From Leptospira johnsonii (lineage in GTDB: Bacteria; Spirochaetota; Leptospiria; Leptospirales; Leptospiraceae): 64,000 nucleotides of DNA. Below, one piece after another: positions 51,507 to 62,016 of this stretch; positions within the stretch are counted from its first letter, which is position 1, and every line of letters starts with the position of its first letter. Below the pieces are notes generated by a model. That model searched no databases and was not told the DNA's origin. It worked only from the letters and a program-made list of their open reading frames with translations. Both the position numbers and the translations under genes were made by a program. The stretch covers positions 1 to 64,000 of the forward strand of contig NZ_BFAY01000006.1 in NCBI RefSeq assembly GCF_003112675.1, written 5' to 3'.

Positions 51507-53243
51507 GGTGGCGGGAAAAGAAATACATACATGGGGATAGTCGCTTTTCCCGGCAGATTTTACGGTCGTTGCGTAAAAGTCGGTACAAAGAGAAGACATC
51601 TCGCCCACGGCGCCTATATCCACGAGAGCCAAAAATCGGAAGAACTCAAAAAACTCTCTAACGCTCTCGATTCTTCCAAAATAGAATTAAAATCAATCAT
51701 CTCCAGCCTCAAAACAAGAGAACAAGATAGAGAGTTAAAAGAAATTTTAGAAACCCAGGTCACAATCACGGAAGATCCAGGGTTACAAGATTCATTTAGA
51801 AATCGAATTAAAGAATATAATGAAAACGCGTTTTTAGCGGTCCAAAATACGATCAACGAACTCACAGACAAGTTCACTCGTATGGACAATCCGTTTTTCA
51901 GAGAAAGATCGGATCATTTTCAGGACATATCCAATCGGATCTTAGAAAACCTTTTGGATAAAAAAGAAGAAGTCTCCTTTTTGGCTGACCAATCGGAAGA
52001 CGTGATCTTGGTCGCAAGACAATTGACTCCATCTCAGATGATACTTATGGACAAGAGTAGGATCAGAGGGATTGCAACGGACCTGGGGGGAAAAACAGGT
52101 CATATGGCAATCCTTGCCAGAAACTATGGGATCCCCACCATTGTTGGCTTAAAAGAATTTTATCGAAACATTAACGATTTTGAATATGTTTTTTTGGACG
52201 CGGACACCGGCCAGATCGTAAGAAACCCAACAATCGAAGAAGTAAAATATTATGGAGCTTCCTCTCCTTTAAGTTTTGAGACAAAGGTAATTAAACCTAA
52301 AAAAGCCGTAACAAAAGACGGAGTCAAGATCCGACTCAAATGTAATTTAGAATCGGATACCGACTGTGAACTTGCTAAAAAAGCGGATGTAGACGGTGTG
52401 GGACTTTTCCGTTCAGAGTCGTTATTCTTAAAATACCAGGACAAAAACGTTTCCGGAGAAGAACAATTCTTAGCCTATAAAAGGATCGCAGAAGGAATGG
52501 ATCCGAATCCAGTTTACATCCGGACTTTCGATATAGGCGCGGATAAATTTTCCACGGGAGAATTTGAGGAAAATCCATTTTTAGGAAATAGAGGAATTCG
52601 ATACAGTCTCCAAAATCCTGATTGGTTCAAGGAACAATTGAATGCGATCCTAAGAGCCTCCGCTTACGGAAATTTAAGTATTCTTCTTCCTATGGTAACC
52701 AATCTAGGAGAGATCAAAAAAACGAAAGAAATCTTAGAAGAATGTAAAAGAGAACTTACCGCAAGCAAGGAAAAGTTCAATAAGAAGATCAAACTTGGGG
52801 TAATGGTAGAAACTCCTTCCGCTGTATCCTCTATGGATGTTCTGGCAAGAGAAGTGGATTTTTTCTCCGTCGGAACAAACGATCTATTGCAGTATTTGAT
52901 GGCAGTGGATCGGAATAATGTGAATGTCTCTTCTTTGTATAACCCATTCCATATTTCATTCTTAAGAACCCTGATCCAGATCGTAGAAACTGCTTGGAAA
53001 TATGAAAGACCGTTGAGTATTTGTGGTGAGATCGCTTCGGATACAAATTTTACGATCTTACTTTTGGGAATGGGCTTTAGAGAACTTTCCATATCAATTC
53101 CGTTTGTGGGACCGATCCGGAAAATTTTAGGATCTGTAAGTCTGAAACAGGCAAATTTTCTTCTGAAAAAAATTTTAGAACTTTCTGAAATTGAAGACTA
53201 CGAAGCGATCGAGGCTTTTTTGTTTAGCAAACACTTGGAGTAA
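51501..53243 (+). CDS. ptsI: PTS enzyme I (PEP-protein phosphotransferase)
   Basis: The 580-residue protein has all EI parts: the N-terminal His-domain with phosphorylated His201 in GGKTGHMAILAR, the HPr-binding helical insert, and the C-terminal PEP-binding barrel (VDGVGLFRSESLFLK, FDIGADKF, NPFLGNRGIRYS) with catalytic Cys508 in SICGEIASD. No GAF domain is present, so it is standard EI, not the nitrogen-type PtsP. No HPr or EII gene is nearby, which fits Leptospira, where PTS parts are thought to be regulatory more than transport. The ATG lies in a 15-bp palindrome. An in-frame ATG at 51531 is an alternative. Confidence 0.92.
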   Translation: MNGGGKRNTYMGIVAFPGRFYGRCVKVGTKRRHLAHGAYIHESQKSEELKKLSNALDSSKIELKSIISSLKTREQDRELKEILETQVTITEDPGLQDSFRNRIKEYNENAFLAVQNTINELTDKFTRMDNPFFRERSDHFQDISNRILENLLDKKEEVSFLADQSEDVILVARQLTPSQMILMDKSRIRGIATDLGGKTGHMAILARNYGIPTIVGLKEFYRNINDFEYVFLDADTGQIVRNPTIEEVKYYGASSPLSFETKVIKPKKAVTKDGVKIRLKCNLESDTDCELAKKADVDGVGLFRSESLFLKYQDKNVSGEEQFLAYKRIAEGMDPNPVYIRTFDIGADKFSTGEFEENPFLGNRGIRYSLQNPDWFKEQLNAILRASAYGNLSILLPMVTNLGEIKKTKEILEECKRELTASKEKFNKKIKLGVMVETPSAVSSMDVLAREVDFFSVGTNDLLQYLMAVDRNNVNVSSLYNPFHISFLRTLIQIVETAWKYERPLSICGEIASDTNFTILLLGMGFRELSISIPFVGPIRKILGSVSLKQANFLLKKILELSEIEDYEAIEAFLFSKHLE

Positions 53244-53252
53244 AAACCTGCA

Positions 53253-53268
53253 CGTAGGAACTCCGACA
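53253..53268 (-). repeat. Solo end-like motif of the dispersed repeat
   Basis: CGTAGGAACTCCGACA differs at two of 16 positions from the TGTAGGAACTCCAACA end found in both 151-bp elements. The 33-base gap between the convergent ptsI and hypothetical genes has no room for the rest. It may be a degenerate remnant or a shared short motif. Confidence 0.4.
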
Positions 53269-53276
53269 TCGCAGCT

Positions 53277-53948
53277 TTACTTTATTATTTCAGAATATTC
53301 CAAACTCAAAAATAAAAACGGGTCTTGGTCGATCTTTTTTTCCTGTAAGAATAAAGGACCCAAAGATTCTTTCGGTTTTAGAAAATTCAGATAAGATTGT
53401 TTTTCAGTTCTGAGGAAAAAATTCCCTTCCGATTTCCTCTCTGTATGAAACTGGGAGATCATTTTGATCACAGCAGGAAGATTTCTATCTTCGGAATGGA
53501 TATTTGAAAATAAGATCAGATAATTCTTTTCCTTCCAAGTTCCTTTAAAAACAAATCCTTCCGAAGAGAAAAATTCTCTAAATGGGATTTCTTCCGAGAC
53601 GTCTTCCAATCTGGAATATTGAAAAACTTCTTCCGTACCGAATACTTTCGGTAAAAAAGAATCGATTTTAAGTCCGGGAGCGTCTTCCCAGCCTGCACTT
53701 AGGCAGATCCCTTTTTTGAAACTTGGGTTTAAGTTTTTGATTTCCAATTCTGAGTGAAACTTTTTCCAAACAAGTTCAGCTCTTGCGAAAATGAACCCTA
53801 AATTTAAGGCAGAAAACTCTCTTACTCTGGAAAAGTCCCAGACCTCTCTTTCTCTTAACGTGGAAAAGTAAAGATTATCCAAAGCATATAGGTCCGAATG
53901 ACCATAGGGTTCAAAAATACTGGGTTTGGAGAGGATCGTTTTCGCCAT
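53277..53948 (-). CDS. Protein of unknown function
   Basis: I do not recognise this 223-residue protein. There is no signal peptide or membrane segment. Composition is aromatic-rich (many Phe, Tyr, Trp) with short beta segments such as GTWKEKNYLILFSNIH, so it is a soluble mixed-fold protein. No SD is obvious before the ATG. It is monocistronic, convergent with ptsI, and lies downstream of the terminator of the acyl-CoA synthetase on the same strand. Confidence 0.65.
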   Translation of the reverse strand: MAKTILSKPSIFEPYGHSDLYALDNLYFSTLREREVWDFSRVREFSALNLGFIFARAELVWKKFHSELEIKNLNPSFKKGICLSAGWEDAPGLKIDSFLPKVFGTEEVFQYSRLEDVSEEIPFREFFSSEGFVFKGTWKEKNYLILFSNIHSEDRNLPAVIKMISQFHTERKSEGNFFLRTEKQSYLNFLKPKESLGPLFLQEKKIDQDPFLFLSLEYSEIIK

Positions 53949-53989
53949 ACAGAATACATATCGGCGGCTTGTAAAATTCCCCGGAGGGT

Positions 53990-54019
53990 AAAAAAAAGCC
54001 CCGGTGGTATCCGAGGCTT
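53990..54019 (-). terminator. Rho-independent terminator of acyl-CoA synthetase
   Basis: On the minus strand AAGCCTCGG-ATACCA-CCGGGGCTT is followed by a run of T. The stem has one mismatch. It lies about 45 bases after the stop of the 54063-56102 gene. Confidence 0.85.
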
Positions 54020-54062
54020 CTTCTTTCCTTTTTTGAGGGTGTGCTAACCCTTACTTAAAGGA

Positions 54063-56102
54063 TTATTTATCTGTGTAGACCTTCTTGATCTTATCCGCGT
54101 ATTTTTCAGCGATCACGTGGCGTTTCATCTTCAGCATATTGTTCAACTCGTCTCCCACCTCGAAAGGTTTGGAAACAATGAAGAATGGAGTCACTTGCTC
54201 GAAAGACTTAAATCCGTTCTTAGAGTTGTTCAGCGCTTTGATCTCTTTTCTATATAGATCCACAACTTTGGCGTTCTCGATCAAAGCTTCTTTGTTGGAA
54301 GTGTCTACTCCATTCTCTTTTGCCCATTCTTCTAATTTTTCGAAGTCAGGAACAATGATGGCTCCCAGATTTTTCTGGTCTTGGCCTATGATCATACACT
54401 GGCTAATATAAACGGATTCTTGGAGTTTGTTCTCGATCGGGACCGGCTCAACATTCTCTCCGCCTAATAGAACAACGGTGTCTTTTGCTCTTCCGGTAAG
54501 TGTTAAGGTATGTTTGAAGTTGATCATCCCCATATCACCCGTATTCATCCATCCGTCTACAAGAGCCTTGGAGGTAGCTTCTTCATTTTTGAAGTAACCT
54601 TTCATGACCTGAGGACCTTTTACGAATACAACACCTTTGCGTCCTAGTCTTCCCTTGATCACTTTTCCGTTCTCGTCGATCTCTGTCAGAATTTCGTTAT
54701 TATCATTTCTGATCTGAAGATGGGTTTTAGGAACGATGGAACCTACAGAACCGATAATGAGTTTTTGGAAAGTTCTCACGGAAAGTACAGGAGAAGTTTC
54801 AGTCATACCGTAACCTTCCAAAACGTTGATCCCAATATTATTGAAGAATTCGTCTACGTGACGAGGAAGTGCTCCTCCTCCGGAGATCGAAGCCTTAAGT
54901 CTGCCACCAGTAGCGGTCCTAATCTTGGAAAGAACAATCTTGTCCAAAGTCGCGCTATTGAAGAATACTCCAAGTCCTGCAAGAATGTACAGAGGAAGGC
55001 TCAAATAAGAGAACTCAGTAGAAGCAAGCAGATAAGCCGCTACAGAAGAGACCACAGTCAGAGTGAATGGTCCGGTCAGTAGCAATTGACCTAACATTAA
55101 GATCCCGTAGAATAAGGAAACGATCGGGTTTCTTCCGTGATAATCCACTTCTTTGCCTGTGATAAAACGAATTGCTGCGTTTTTCTTATCAGAGAAGAAG
55201 TAAGCCAGTTTGAATAATCCGCGACGGATCGCAGGAGTTTGGCTTGGATCATTGATCCTTGTATAAATACCGTTGTAGATATTTTCCCAAAGACGAGGAG
55301 CGGAACCCATAAATGTAGGTTTCACAGTTGCCAAGTCTTGGCGAAGATCCCTAACGTTTGTATAATATGTTGCTGCACCGATGCTGATACAAACATATTC
55401 CACAACTCTTTCGAATACGTGCCATACTGGAAGAATAGAAAGTAGTCTTGCTTCTGCATTGATCTTTAACATAGGAGTTACGTTCAATACTTGGTGCATC
55501 ATATTAGAATGTCTTAATTGAACGCCTTTTGGAAGACCTGTGGTTCCGGAGGTATAGATCAAAGTGAAAAGATCCTCAGGTTTGATAGCGGCTACTCTAT
55601 CTTCTACCTTACGAGAACCGGAAGCTCTTAAACTTTTTCCCTTTTCGATCAGGTCATGCATTTTCAGAACACCCGGAGCCTCGGATTCTTTGTCCATTAT
55701 GATAATCGTTTTTACTTTTCCGAGCTGGGATTTGTTTCTGTTGAATTTCTCCAACATTTTATCGTTTTCTATAAATACTACTTCTGACTCGGAGTGACTA
55801 ACGATATAAACGATCTCTGAGTCGGTGATATCGGTTCCTCTTGGAACGTCAGCAGCCCCGGTCATGATGATACCGTAATCTGCGATGATCCATTCTACAC
55901 GGTTATCCGCAAGTAAGGCGACGTGATCTCTGGATTGAATGCCTAGTTCGATCAAAGCTTCGGCAAGATTTACACCTGCATCGTATAACTCTGAATAGGT
56001 GATCGGCAAATAATTCTTTTGCGCATCTTTGTACAAGAAAGCCGGTTTATTTTTAAATTTTTCTGCCGACTCACGAAATAATTGGGCGAGATTCTCAGCC
56101 AT
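54063..56102 (-). CDS. Long-chain acyl-CoA synthetase (AMP-binding), paralogue 2
   Basis: This 679-residue paralogue of 14983-16896 has [29 protein letters not shown] and [17 protein letters not shown]. It is longer mainly through a hydrophobic insert of about 40 residues near the middle ([20 protein letters not shown] and [17 protein letters not shown]) that could form a membrane hairpin, so this copy may be membrane-bound. AGGAG provides a strong SD and a rho-independent terminator follows, so it is a single-gene unit. Two paralogues probably differ in chain length or location. Confidence 0.93.
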   Translation of the reverse strand: MAENLAQLFRESAEKFKNKPAFLYKDAQKNYLPITYSELYDAGVNLAEALIELGIQSRDHVALLADNRVEWIIADYGIIMTGAADVPRGTDITDSEIVYIVSHSESEVVFIENDKMLEKFNRNKSQLGKVKTIIIMDKESEAPGVLKMHDLIEKGKSLRASGSRKVEDRVAAIKPEDLFTLIYTSGTTGLPKGVQLRHSNMMHQVLNVTPMLKINAEARLLSILPVWHVFERVVEYVCISIGAATYYTNVRDLRQDLATVKPTFMGSAPRLWENIYNGIYTRINDPSQTPAIRRGLFKLAYFFSDKKNAAIRFITGKEVDYHGRNPIVSLFYGILMLGQLLLTGPFTLTVVSSVAAYLLASTEFSYLSLPLYILAGLGVFFNSATLDKIVLSKIRTATGGRLKASISGGGALPRHVDEFFNNIGINVLEGYGMTETSPVLSVRTFQKLIIGSVGSIVPKTHLQIRNDNNEILTEIDENGKVIKGRLGRKGVVFVKGPQVMKGYFKNEEATSKALVDGWMNTGDMGMINFKHTLTLTGRAKDTVVLLGGENVEPVPIENKLQESVYISQCMIIGQDQKNLGAIIVPDFEKLEEWAKENGVDTSNKEALIENAKVVDLYRKEIKALNNSKNGFKSFEQVTPFFIVSKPFEVGDELNNMLKMKRHVIAEKYADKIKKVYTDK

Positions 56103-56269
56103 GAATGGAAATTCTCCTGAAATGAAATGGAAAGATGGATGATGTCCGGCAGCACCTACCGGGAATCTAATTCCAGATTCAAACTAAATGCTGAAAGATA
56201 AATCCTTTTTTTTAAAACAAGTCCGAGTTTGGCTTTTTATTATACGATCGTTATGGATAAAACTCAATT

Positions 56270-56776
56270 TTAAGGAGATTCAAGCCAGTTTTTTAGCCTT
56301 CCGGTCAATATCGGTAGATCTTTCTCTGAAATTCCGTATTGGGAATGAAGTTTCTTTCCGGATTTGCTAAACACGAATAATGCAGGTTGTCCTTCTATCT
56401 TAAGAGGGGTCACTAATTTCCATTCGGGGTCCAAAAGGCTAGGGTACAACATTCCAAAATCGGAAGCTGCTTTCTTGATCTCTTCCAAACTTAGATCGTC
56501 TTCGGTGTTTACGCCCAACACAACCGCAGGGGAATCTTTCAATCTTTCTCTCAGTTTTTCGACTACAGGGACTGCTTTTTTACATGGTTCGCACCAGCTT
56601 GCCCAGAAGTCTAAGACCACTAACTTGCCTTTGTCCTCCGAAAATTTGTGGGAATTCCCATCCCAATCCTGGAGGGTCACCTGGTAGAGTAAAGGTTGTT
56701 CGTCCGATCTACAATCGTTTATGAATAAAATGGAAAAGAGAAGAAGAAAGAAAGGCCAGGCTTTTCTAAAAACCAT
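56270..56776 (-). CDS. TlpA/ResA-like thioredoxin-fold protein
   Basis: The 168-residue protein has an N-terminal hydrophobic leader ending LFINDC, possibly a lipobox (Cys22). It then has a thioredoxin domain with the redox pair in FWASWCEPCKK and the cis-Pro region as EGQPALFVF. It should act in the periplasm reducing disulfides, for example in cytochrome c maturation or oxidative stress. No cytochrome gene is adjacent. It lies downstream of the acyl-CoA synthetase promoter region, and the 167 bases between them hold nothing else. Confidence 0.88.
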   Translation of the reverse strand: MVFRKAWPFFLLLFSILFINDCRSDEQPLLYQVTLQDWDGNSHKFSEDKGKLVVLDFWASWCEPCKKAVPVVEKLRERLKDSPAVVLGVNTEDDLSLEEIKKAASDFGMLYPSLLDPEWKLVTPLKIEGQPALFVFSKSGKKLHSQYGISEKDLPILTGRLKNWLESP

Positions 56777-56878
56777 ACTTCCAGATTACAAATAAGAATA
56801 TAAGCTACAAGTCATTTCCTACCAATTCTACCTTGCTTTAAAGAGTGGAGATCAAAAACTTGTACAAGGTTTTTAGCC

Positions 56879-57298
56879 TTGGAAGAAACCAGGATCTATA
56901 ATTACTATTTCCAATTTTCGGAATTTCAATCCTATTTGGAAGGGAGAAGGTTTCAAGGAACAGGCATCCATTTTGATTCCGGAGCTCCCGAAGGATTTGC
57001 AAAGCCGCCAATTCTCTCCGCATTTTTAGATCCGAAAAAGGGACTTATTCTACAATTAAGATCTAGCAAAACTTTAGAAAAAATCTGCACCGATTGGACG
57101 GACAATTCCTGGTCAAGGAAAGAAGATCTGTTCATTTGGAATGTGAGCCCGACTGAGCAAATTTATTTCCAAGCCTTGGATAGTAATCGGATCCATATCC
57201 ATTGGAAATCTTCTTCCGATATTATCTTTTCTGGAACGATAGAACTAGGTAAAAAATCTTTGGTCCAAATAATCTTAAACTTATTTACTAGAAACTAG
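56879..57298 (+). CDS. Small protein of unknown function
   Basis: I do not recognise this 139-residue protein. It is soluble, aromatic-rich (YNYYFQFSEFQSYLEGRRF near the start) and predicted mostly beta. The start is TTG with AAGG about 9 bases upstream. Its last 18 bases overlap the convergent glycosyltransferase gene, so the two messages share antisense sequence. Confidence 0.6.
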   Translation: MEETRIYNYYFQFSEFQSYLEGRRFQGTGIHFDSGAPEGFAKPPILSAFLDPKKGLILQLRSSKTLEKICTDWTDNSWSRKEDLFIWNVSPTEQIYFQALDSNRIHIHWKSSSDIIFSGTIELGKKSLVQIILNLFTRN

Positions 57299-58411
57299 AT
57301 CCCTAAAAATTTTTTTCACAAGTGCAGCAGACTTCTTTCTTTCGAATCTTTTCAGATCCGCTTTTGGGAATTTAAACTTCTTTTTTTGAAAATCCAAAAT
57401 CGCTTTTTTCCATTCTTCCTCCGATTCAGGAGAAATATACACGCAGGAATTTTTTCCTATTTCTCTAAACACTTCTAGATCAGAAACGATACAAGGTAAA
57501 GAATAAGCAAGCGCTTCTAAAAGTGGAATCCCAAATCCTTCGTAAATAGAAGGAAAAACAAATAGGCTCGCCTGAGAATACAAATACTTAAGCTCTTCTT
57601 CATTTACGAAATCGAACCAATATAATTCTCCCGACTCGGAAGATTGTTTGAATTTTTCCAGAAACTCGGGAGATTCCCAACCTTCTTTTCCTGCATGGAC
57701 CCAAACTAGATCCGACCTTTCTTTCTTAGCCTTTTGATAAGCCTTCAAAAGTGTTCCGAAATTCTTCCTAGGTTCCAAAGTGGAAACGGTTAAGAAAAAT
57801 CTTTTAGGTAATTTGCCGATCCGTTTTGTAGGAGGGGTTTTGATCTTCTGGATCTCTTTAGGATCGTAACCCGGATATATAATTTCTATCTTTTCTTTCG
57901 GGAAAGAAGAGTATTTTAAGATCTCGGAAGAAGTGAATTCAGAGTTTGCCAAAATGAAATCAGCTCTTTGGATACTTCTTCTTAAATAAAAAAGCTGCTG
58001 GAATCTTGCAATACGCCTCATGGTCTCCGGAAAACGATAGGCCACAAAATCGTGATAAGTCAAAACCCCTGGGATATTTTTGGGTAAGAATAGAGGAAAT
58101 ACTTGCTGTGTTCCCCAAAATAGATCGATCTCATATTTTCTAAGTTGGAAAGGAAGGTAAAAAGCAAAGTAGATCCCTCCTTTTTTGGAGAATAGACCTT
58201 CTCCGATCACAGGTTTTATATTCGGATTCTTGAATAGATCCGAATAACCATCGTGTATCGGTCTATGGGAAAAAAGATAAAATTCAAAATCTGGATCTTT
58301 CTCGAAACCTTTCAGTATGGATTCGATCAGTCTTCCTACTCCGGAAACCGGAGTGGATAATGGCCTTGCATCCAAAGCGATCTTGTATTTTTTTCTGCCT
58401 AAGTCGGACAA
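57281..58411 (-). CDS. GT4-family glycosyltransferase
   Basis: The 376-residue GT-B enzyme has an N-terminal ALDARPLSTPVSGVGR acceptor loop and the C-terminal donor-site set LTVSTLEPRKNFGTLLKA, FPSIYEGFGIPLLEALA (E-x7-E motif) and ACIV-like LPCIVSDLEVFREI. It retains donor anomeric configuration and is typical of LPS or exopolysaccharide synthesis in the cytoplasm. It lies alone among unrelated genes, 29 bases after the IMPase-family gene on the same strand. The sugar and acceptor are unknown. Confidence 0.9.
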   Translation of the reverse strand: MSDLGRKKYKIALDARPLSTPVSGVGRLIESILKGFEKDPDFEFYLFSHRPIHDGYSDLFKNPNIKPVIGEGLFSKKGGIYFAFYLPFQLRKYEIDLFWGTQQVFPLFLPKNIPGVLTYHDFVAYRFPETMRRIARFQQLFYLRRSIQRADFILANSEFTSSEILKYSSFPKEKIEIIYPGYDPKEIQKIKTPPTKRIGKLPKRFFLTVSTLEPRKNFGTLLKAYQKAKKERSDLVWVHAGKEGWESPEFLEKFKQSSESGELYWFDFVNEEELKYLYSQASLFVFPSIYEGFGIPLLEALAYSLPCIVSDLEVFREIGKNSCVYISPESEEEWKKAILDFQKKKFKFPKADLKRFERKKSAALVKKIFRDLVSSK

Positions 58412-58440
58412 ACTAAGAACTTGCCTTTTCTAAAATTAAT

Positions 58441-59292
58441 TTACCAACGATCCCTAACGGAAGCTTGGAGGGAAGTTTTAAACTTTTCCCAAAACTGGGT
58501 CACGAGCTTTGCATCTCCGGCGATTAGCCCTATCCCTAGTTTCGAAGTTAAAAATGGATAATCTTTTCCGGAACGGATTTCCAGATCTTTTCCTTGAGAA
58601 GCACGTAGTATCGCAATTCCTCCCGCTACATCCCAGTCGTTTTTAGGTCTTAAGGAAAGTGTTAATGGATATTTCCCGACTGCAACAAGCGCTAGTTTAT
58701 AAGCAATAGAACCTTTTGGCTCGAATACAAAATCATTTCCATAATCTAAATTTTTGAAAAGACCTGCTTTAGTTTCCGAAACAGAGACAAGAACCTTAGA
58801 AGGCTCCGAAGATCCGGATCTTTGAAGATAGAAGGTATTCTCCCAATCTATCTGATTTTCTACATAAGGAGACTTTAGGACTTTATAATATGCTCCCTTA
58901 CCTTCCGCTCCCCAAAAAAATTCTCCCGTTGCGGGATTCATTACGATCCCGAAAACAGGTCTACCTTCTTCTAAAAGTCCTAGACTAATCGCAAACTCAG
59001 GGTTTCTAGCTACGAATTCACGGGTTCCATCGATTGGATCTAAGATCCAAACTCTTTCTCCTTTCAGAGTGGAATGAGAAAAATCCGAATCTTCTTCGGA
59101 ATAAACTTTGTCTTTTAGGATTTTGCGGATGCCGCCTGCAATGATCTCATTTGCCTGCAGGTCGGCTTCTGTAAGAGGATCACCTTTGGATTTTTCCATC
59201 ACATGGAAATTTGTTCCATAGATGGAAAAGATCCGGTCTGCGGCTTCCAGAACAAGTTTAGAAACTAATTCCGCTTCTTCCGGAAATCGCAT
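58441..59292 (-). CDS. Inositol-monophosphatase-family protein (CysQ-like)
   Basis: This 283-residue Mg-dependent phosphatase shows DPLTEADLQANEII, the EED metal site (VYSEEDSDF), the signature WILDPIDGTREF and the late WDVAGGIAIL. DGTREF is nearer to CysQ (PAP phosphatase, DGTKEF) than to inositol or fructose phosphatases (DGTxNF), so removal of 3'-phosphate from PAP is the best guess. It sits between a small exported protein and the glycosyltransferase, each with gaps of 9-29 bases, so it is probably in an operon. Confidence 0.88.
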   Translation of the reverse strand: MRFPEEAELVSKLVLEAADRIFSIYGTNFHVMEKSKGDPLTEADLQANEIIAGGIRKILKDKVYSEEDSDFSHSTLKGERVWILDPIDGTREFVARNPEFAISLGLLEEGRPVFGIVMNPATGEFFWGAEGKGAYYKVLKSPYVENQIDWENTFYLQRSGSSEPSKVLVSVSETKAGLFKNLDYGNDFVFEPKGSIAYKLALVAVGKYPLTLSLRPKNDWDVAGGIAILRASQGKDLEIRSGKDYPFLTSKLGIGLIAGDAKLVTQFWEKFKTSLQASVRDRW

Positions 59293-59301
59293 GAAAAAGG
59301 A

Positions 59302-59742
59302 TTATTTTCCGGAAGTTGGCTGAGCCGGTTGTTTATCTTCCTTATGAGGTTCCTCATCCAAATTATCAGGACGGACGTAGAATACCTCGTTGATAGGAGT
59401 TTGGAGATAGATTTCCGGATCCATTAGATAACTGTAAAATACGATATAGGTTTTGTATTTTACATACACTCCGAAAGTTCCCTTTTGGGGCTCATACGAA
59501 ATGGAATCCGCTTTTAGATCCTTAGTGTATTCCTTGTAATCCAAGTATTTACGATGAAGGCTATATTTTAAAGCGGAGAGAAGATTTTTTTCCAGAGTCG
59601 CTTTTTTAGCGGATTCGGAAACTTTTCGATTCTTATTAAATTCTTCTACTTTATTAAATTCTTCTACTAAACCGCTGACTTTTCCAGCAAACAATGGGGT
59701 CCCTAGGCAGATAGCCAAGGCTAGTATTACGATCCGTTTCAT
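59302..59742 (-). CDS. Small exported protein with internal hexapeptide duplication
   Basis: I do not recognise the family. The 146-residue protein has a clean signal peptide (MKRIVILALAICLGTPLFAG) and a polar mature part. The six-residue unit VEEFNK occurs twice in a row just after the signal peptide, encoded by an exact 18-bp tandem duplication (59633-59650 and 59651-59668). The C-terminus is Pro/Lys-rich and disordered. It may be periplasmic. Downstream genes on the strand are the IMPase-family and GT4 genes. Confidence 0.7.
   Translation of the reverse strand: MKRIVILALAICLGTPLFAGKVSGLVEEFNKVEEFNKNRKVSESAKKATLEKNLLSALKYSLHRKYLDYKEYTKDLKADSISYEPQKGTFGVYVKYKTYIVFYSYLMDPEIYLQTPINEVFYVRPDNLDEEPHKEDKQPAQPTSGK
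59633..59668 (-). repeat. 18-bp perfect tandem duplication in coding sequence
   Basis: TTATTAAATTCTTCTACT is repeated twice without change. It keeps the reading frame and duplicates six residues, which is typical of slippage. The copy number may vary between strains. Confidence 0.85.
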
Positions 59743-59780
59743 TGTTTCTCCTATGTTCCTGTGAATAATATCGGTATTTT

Positions 59781-59800
59781 AGGGGGTGAACTTTCCCCCT
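59781..59800. terminator. GC hairpin directly after the helicase gene
   Basis: AGGGGG (59781-59786) pairs with CCCCCT (59795-59800) 2 bases past the uvrD/pcrA stop. There is no T tract. It is a weak terminator candidate before the small exported gene. Confidence 0.35.
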
Positions 59801-59802
59801 TG

Positions 59803-62004
<2,202 letters not shown>

Positions 62005-62016
62005 AGCAGAAACTCC

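Noticed and set aside
53516..53698. Short alternative frames inside the 53277-53948 gene
   Set aside because: They are shadows without SD or domain support. The longer frame explains the region.
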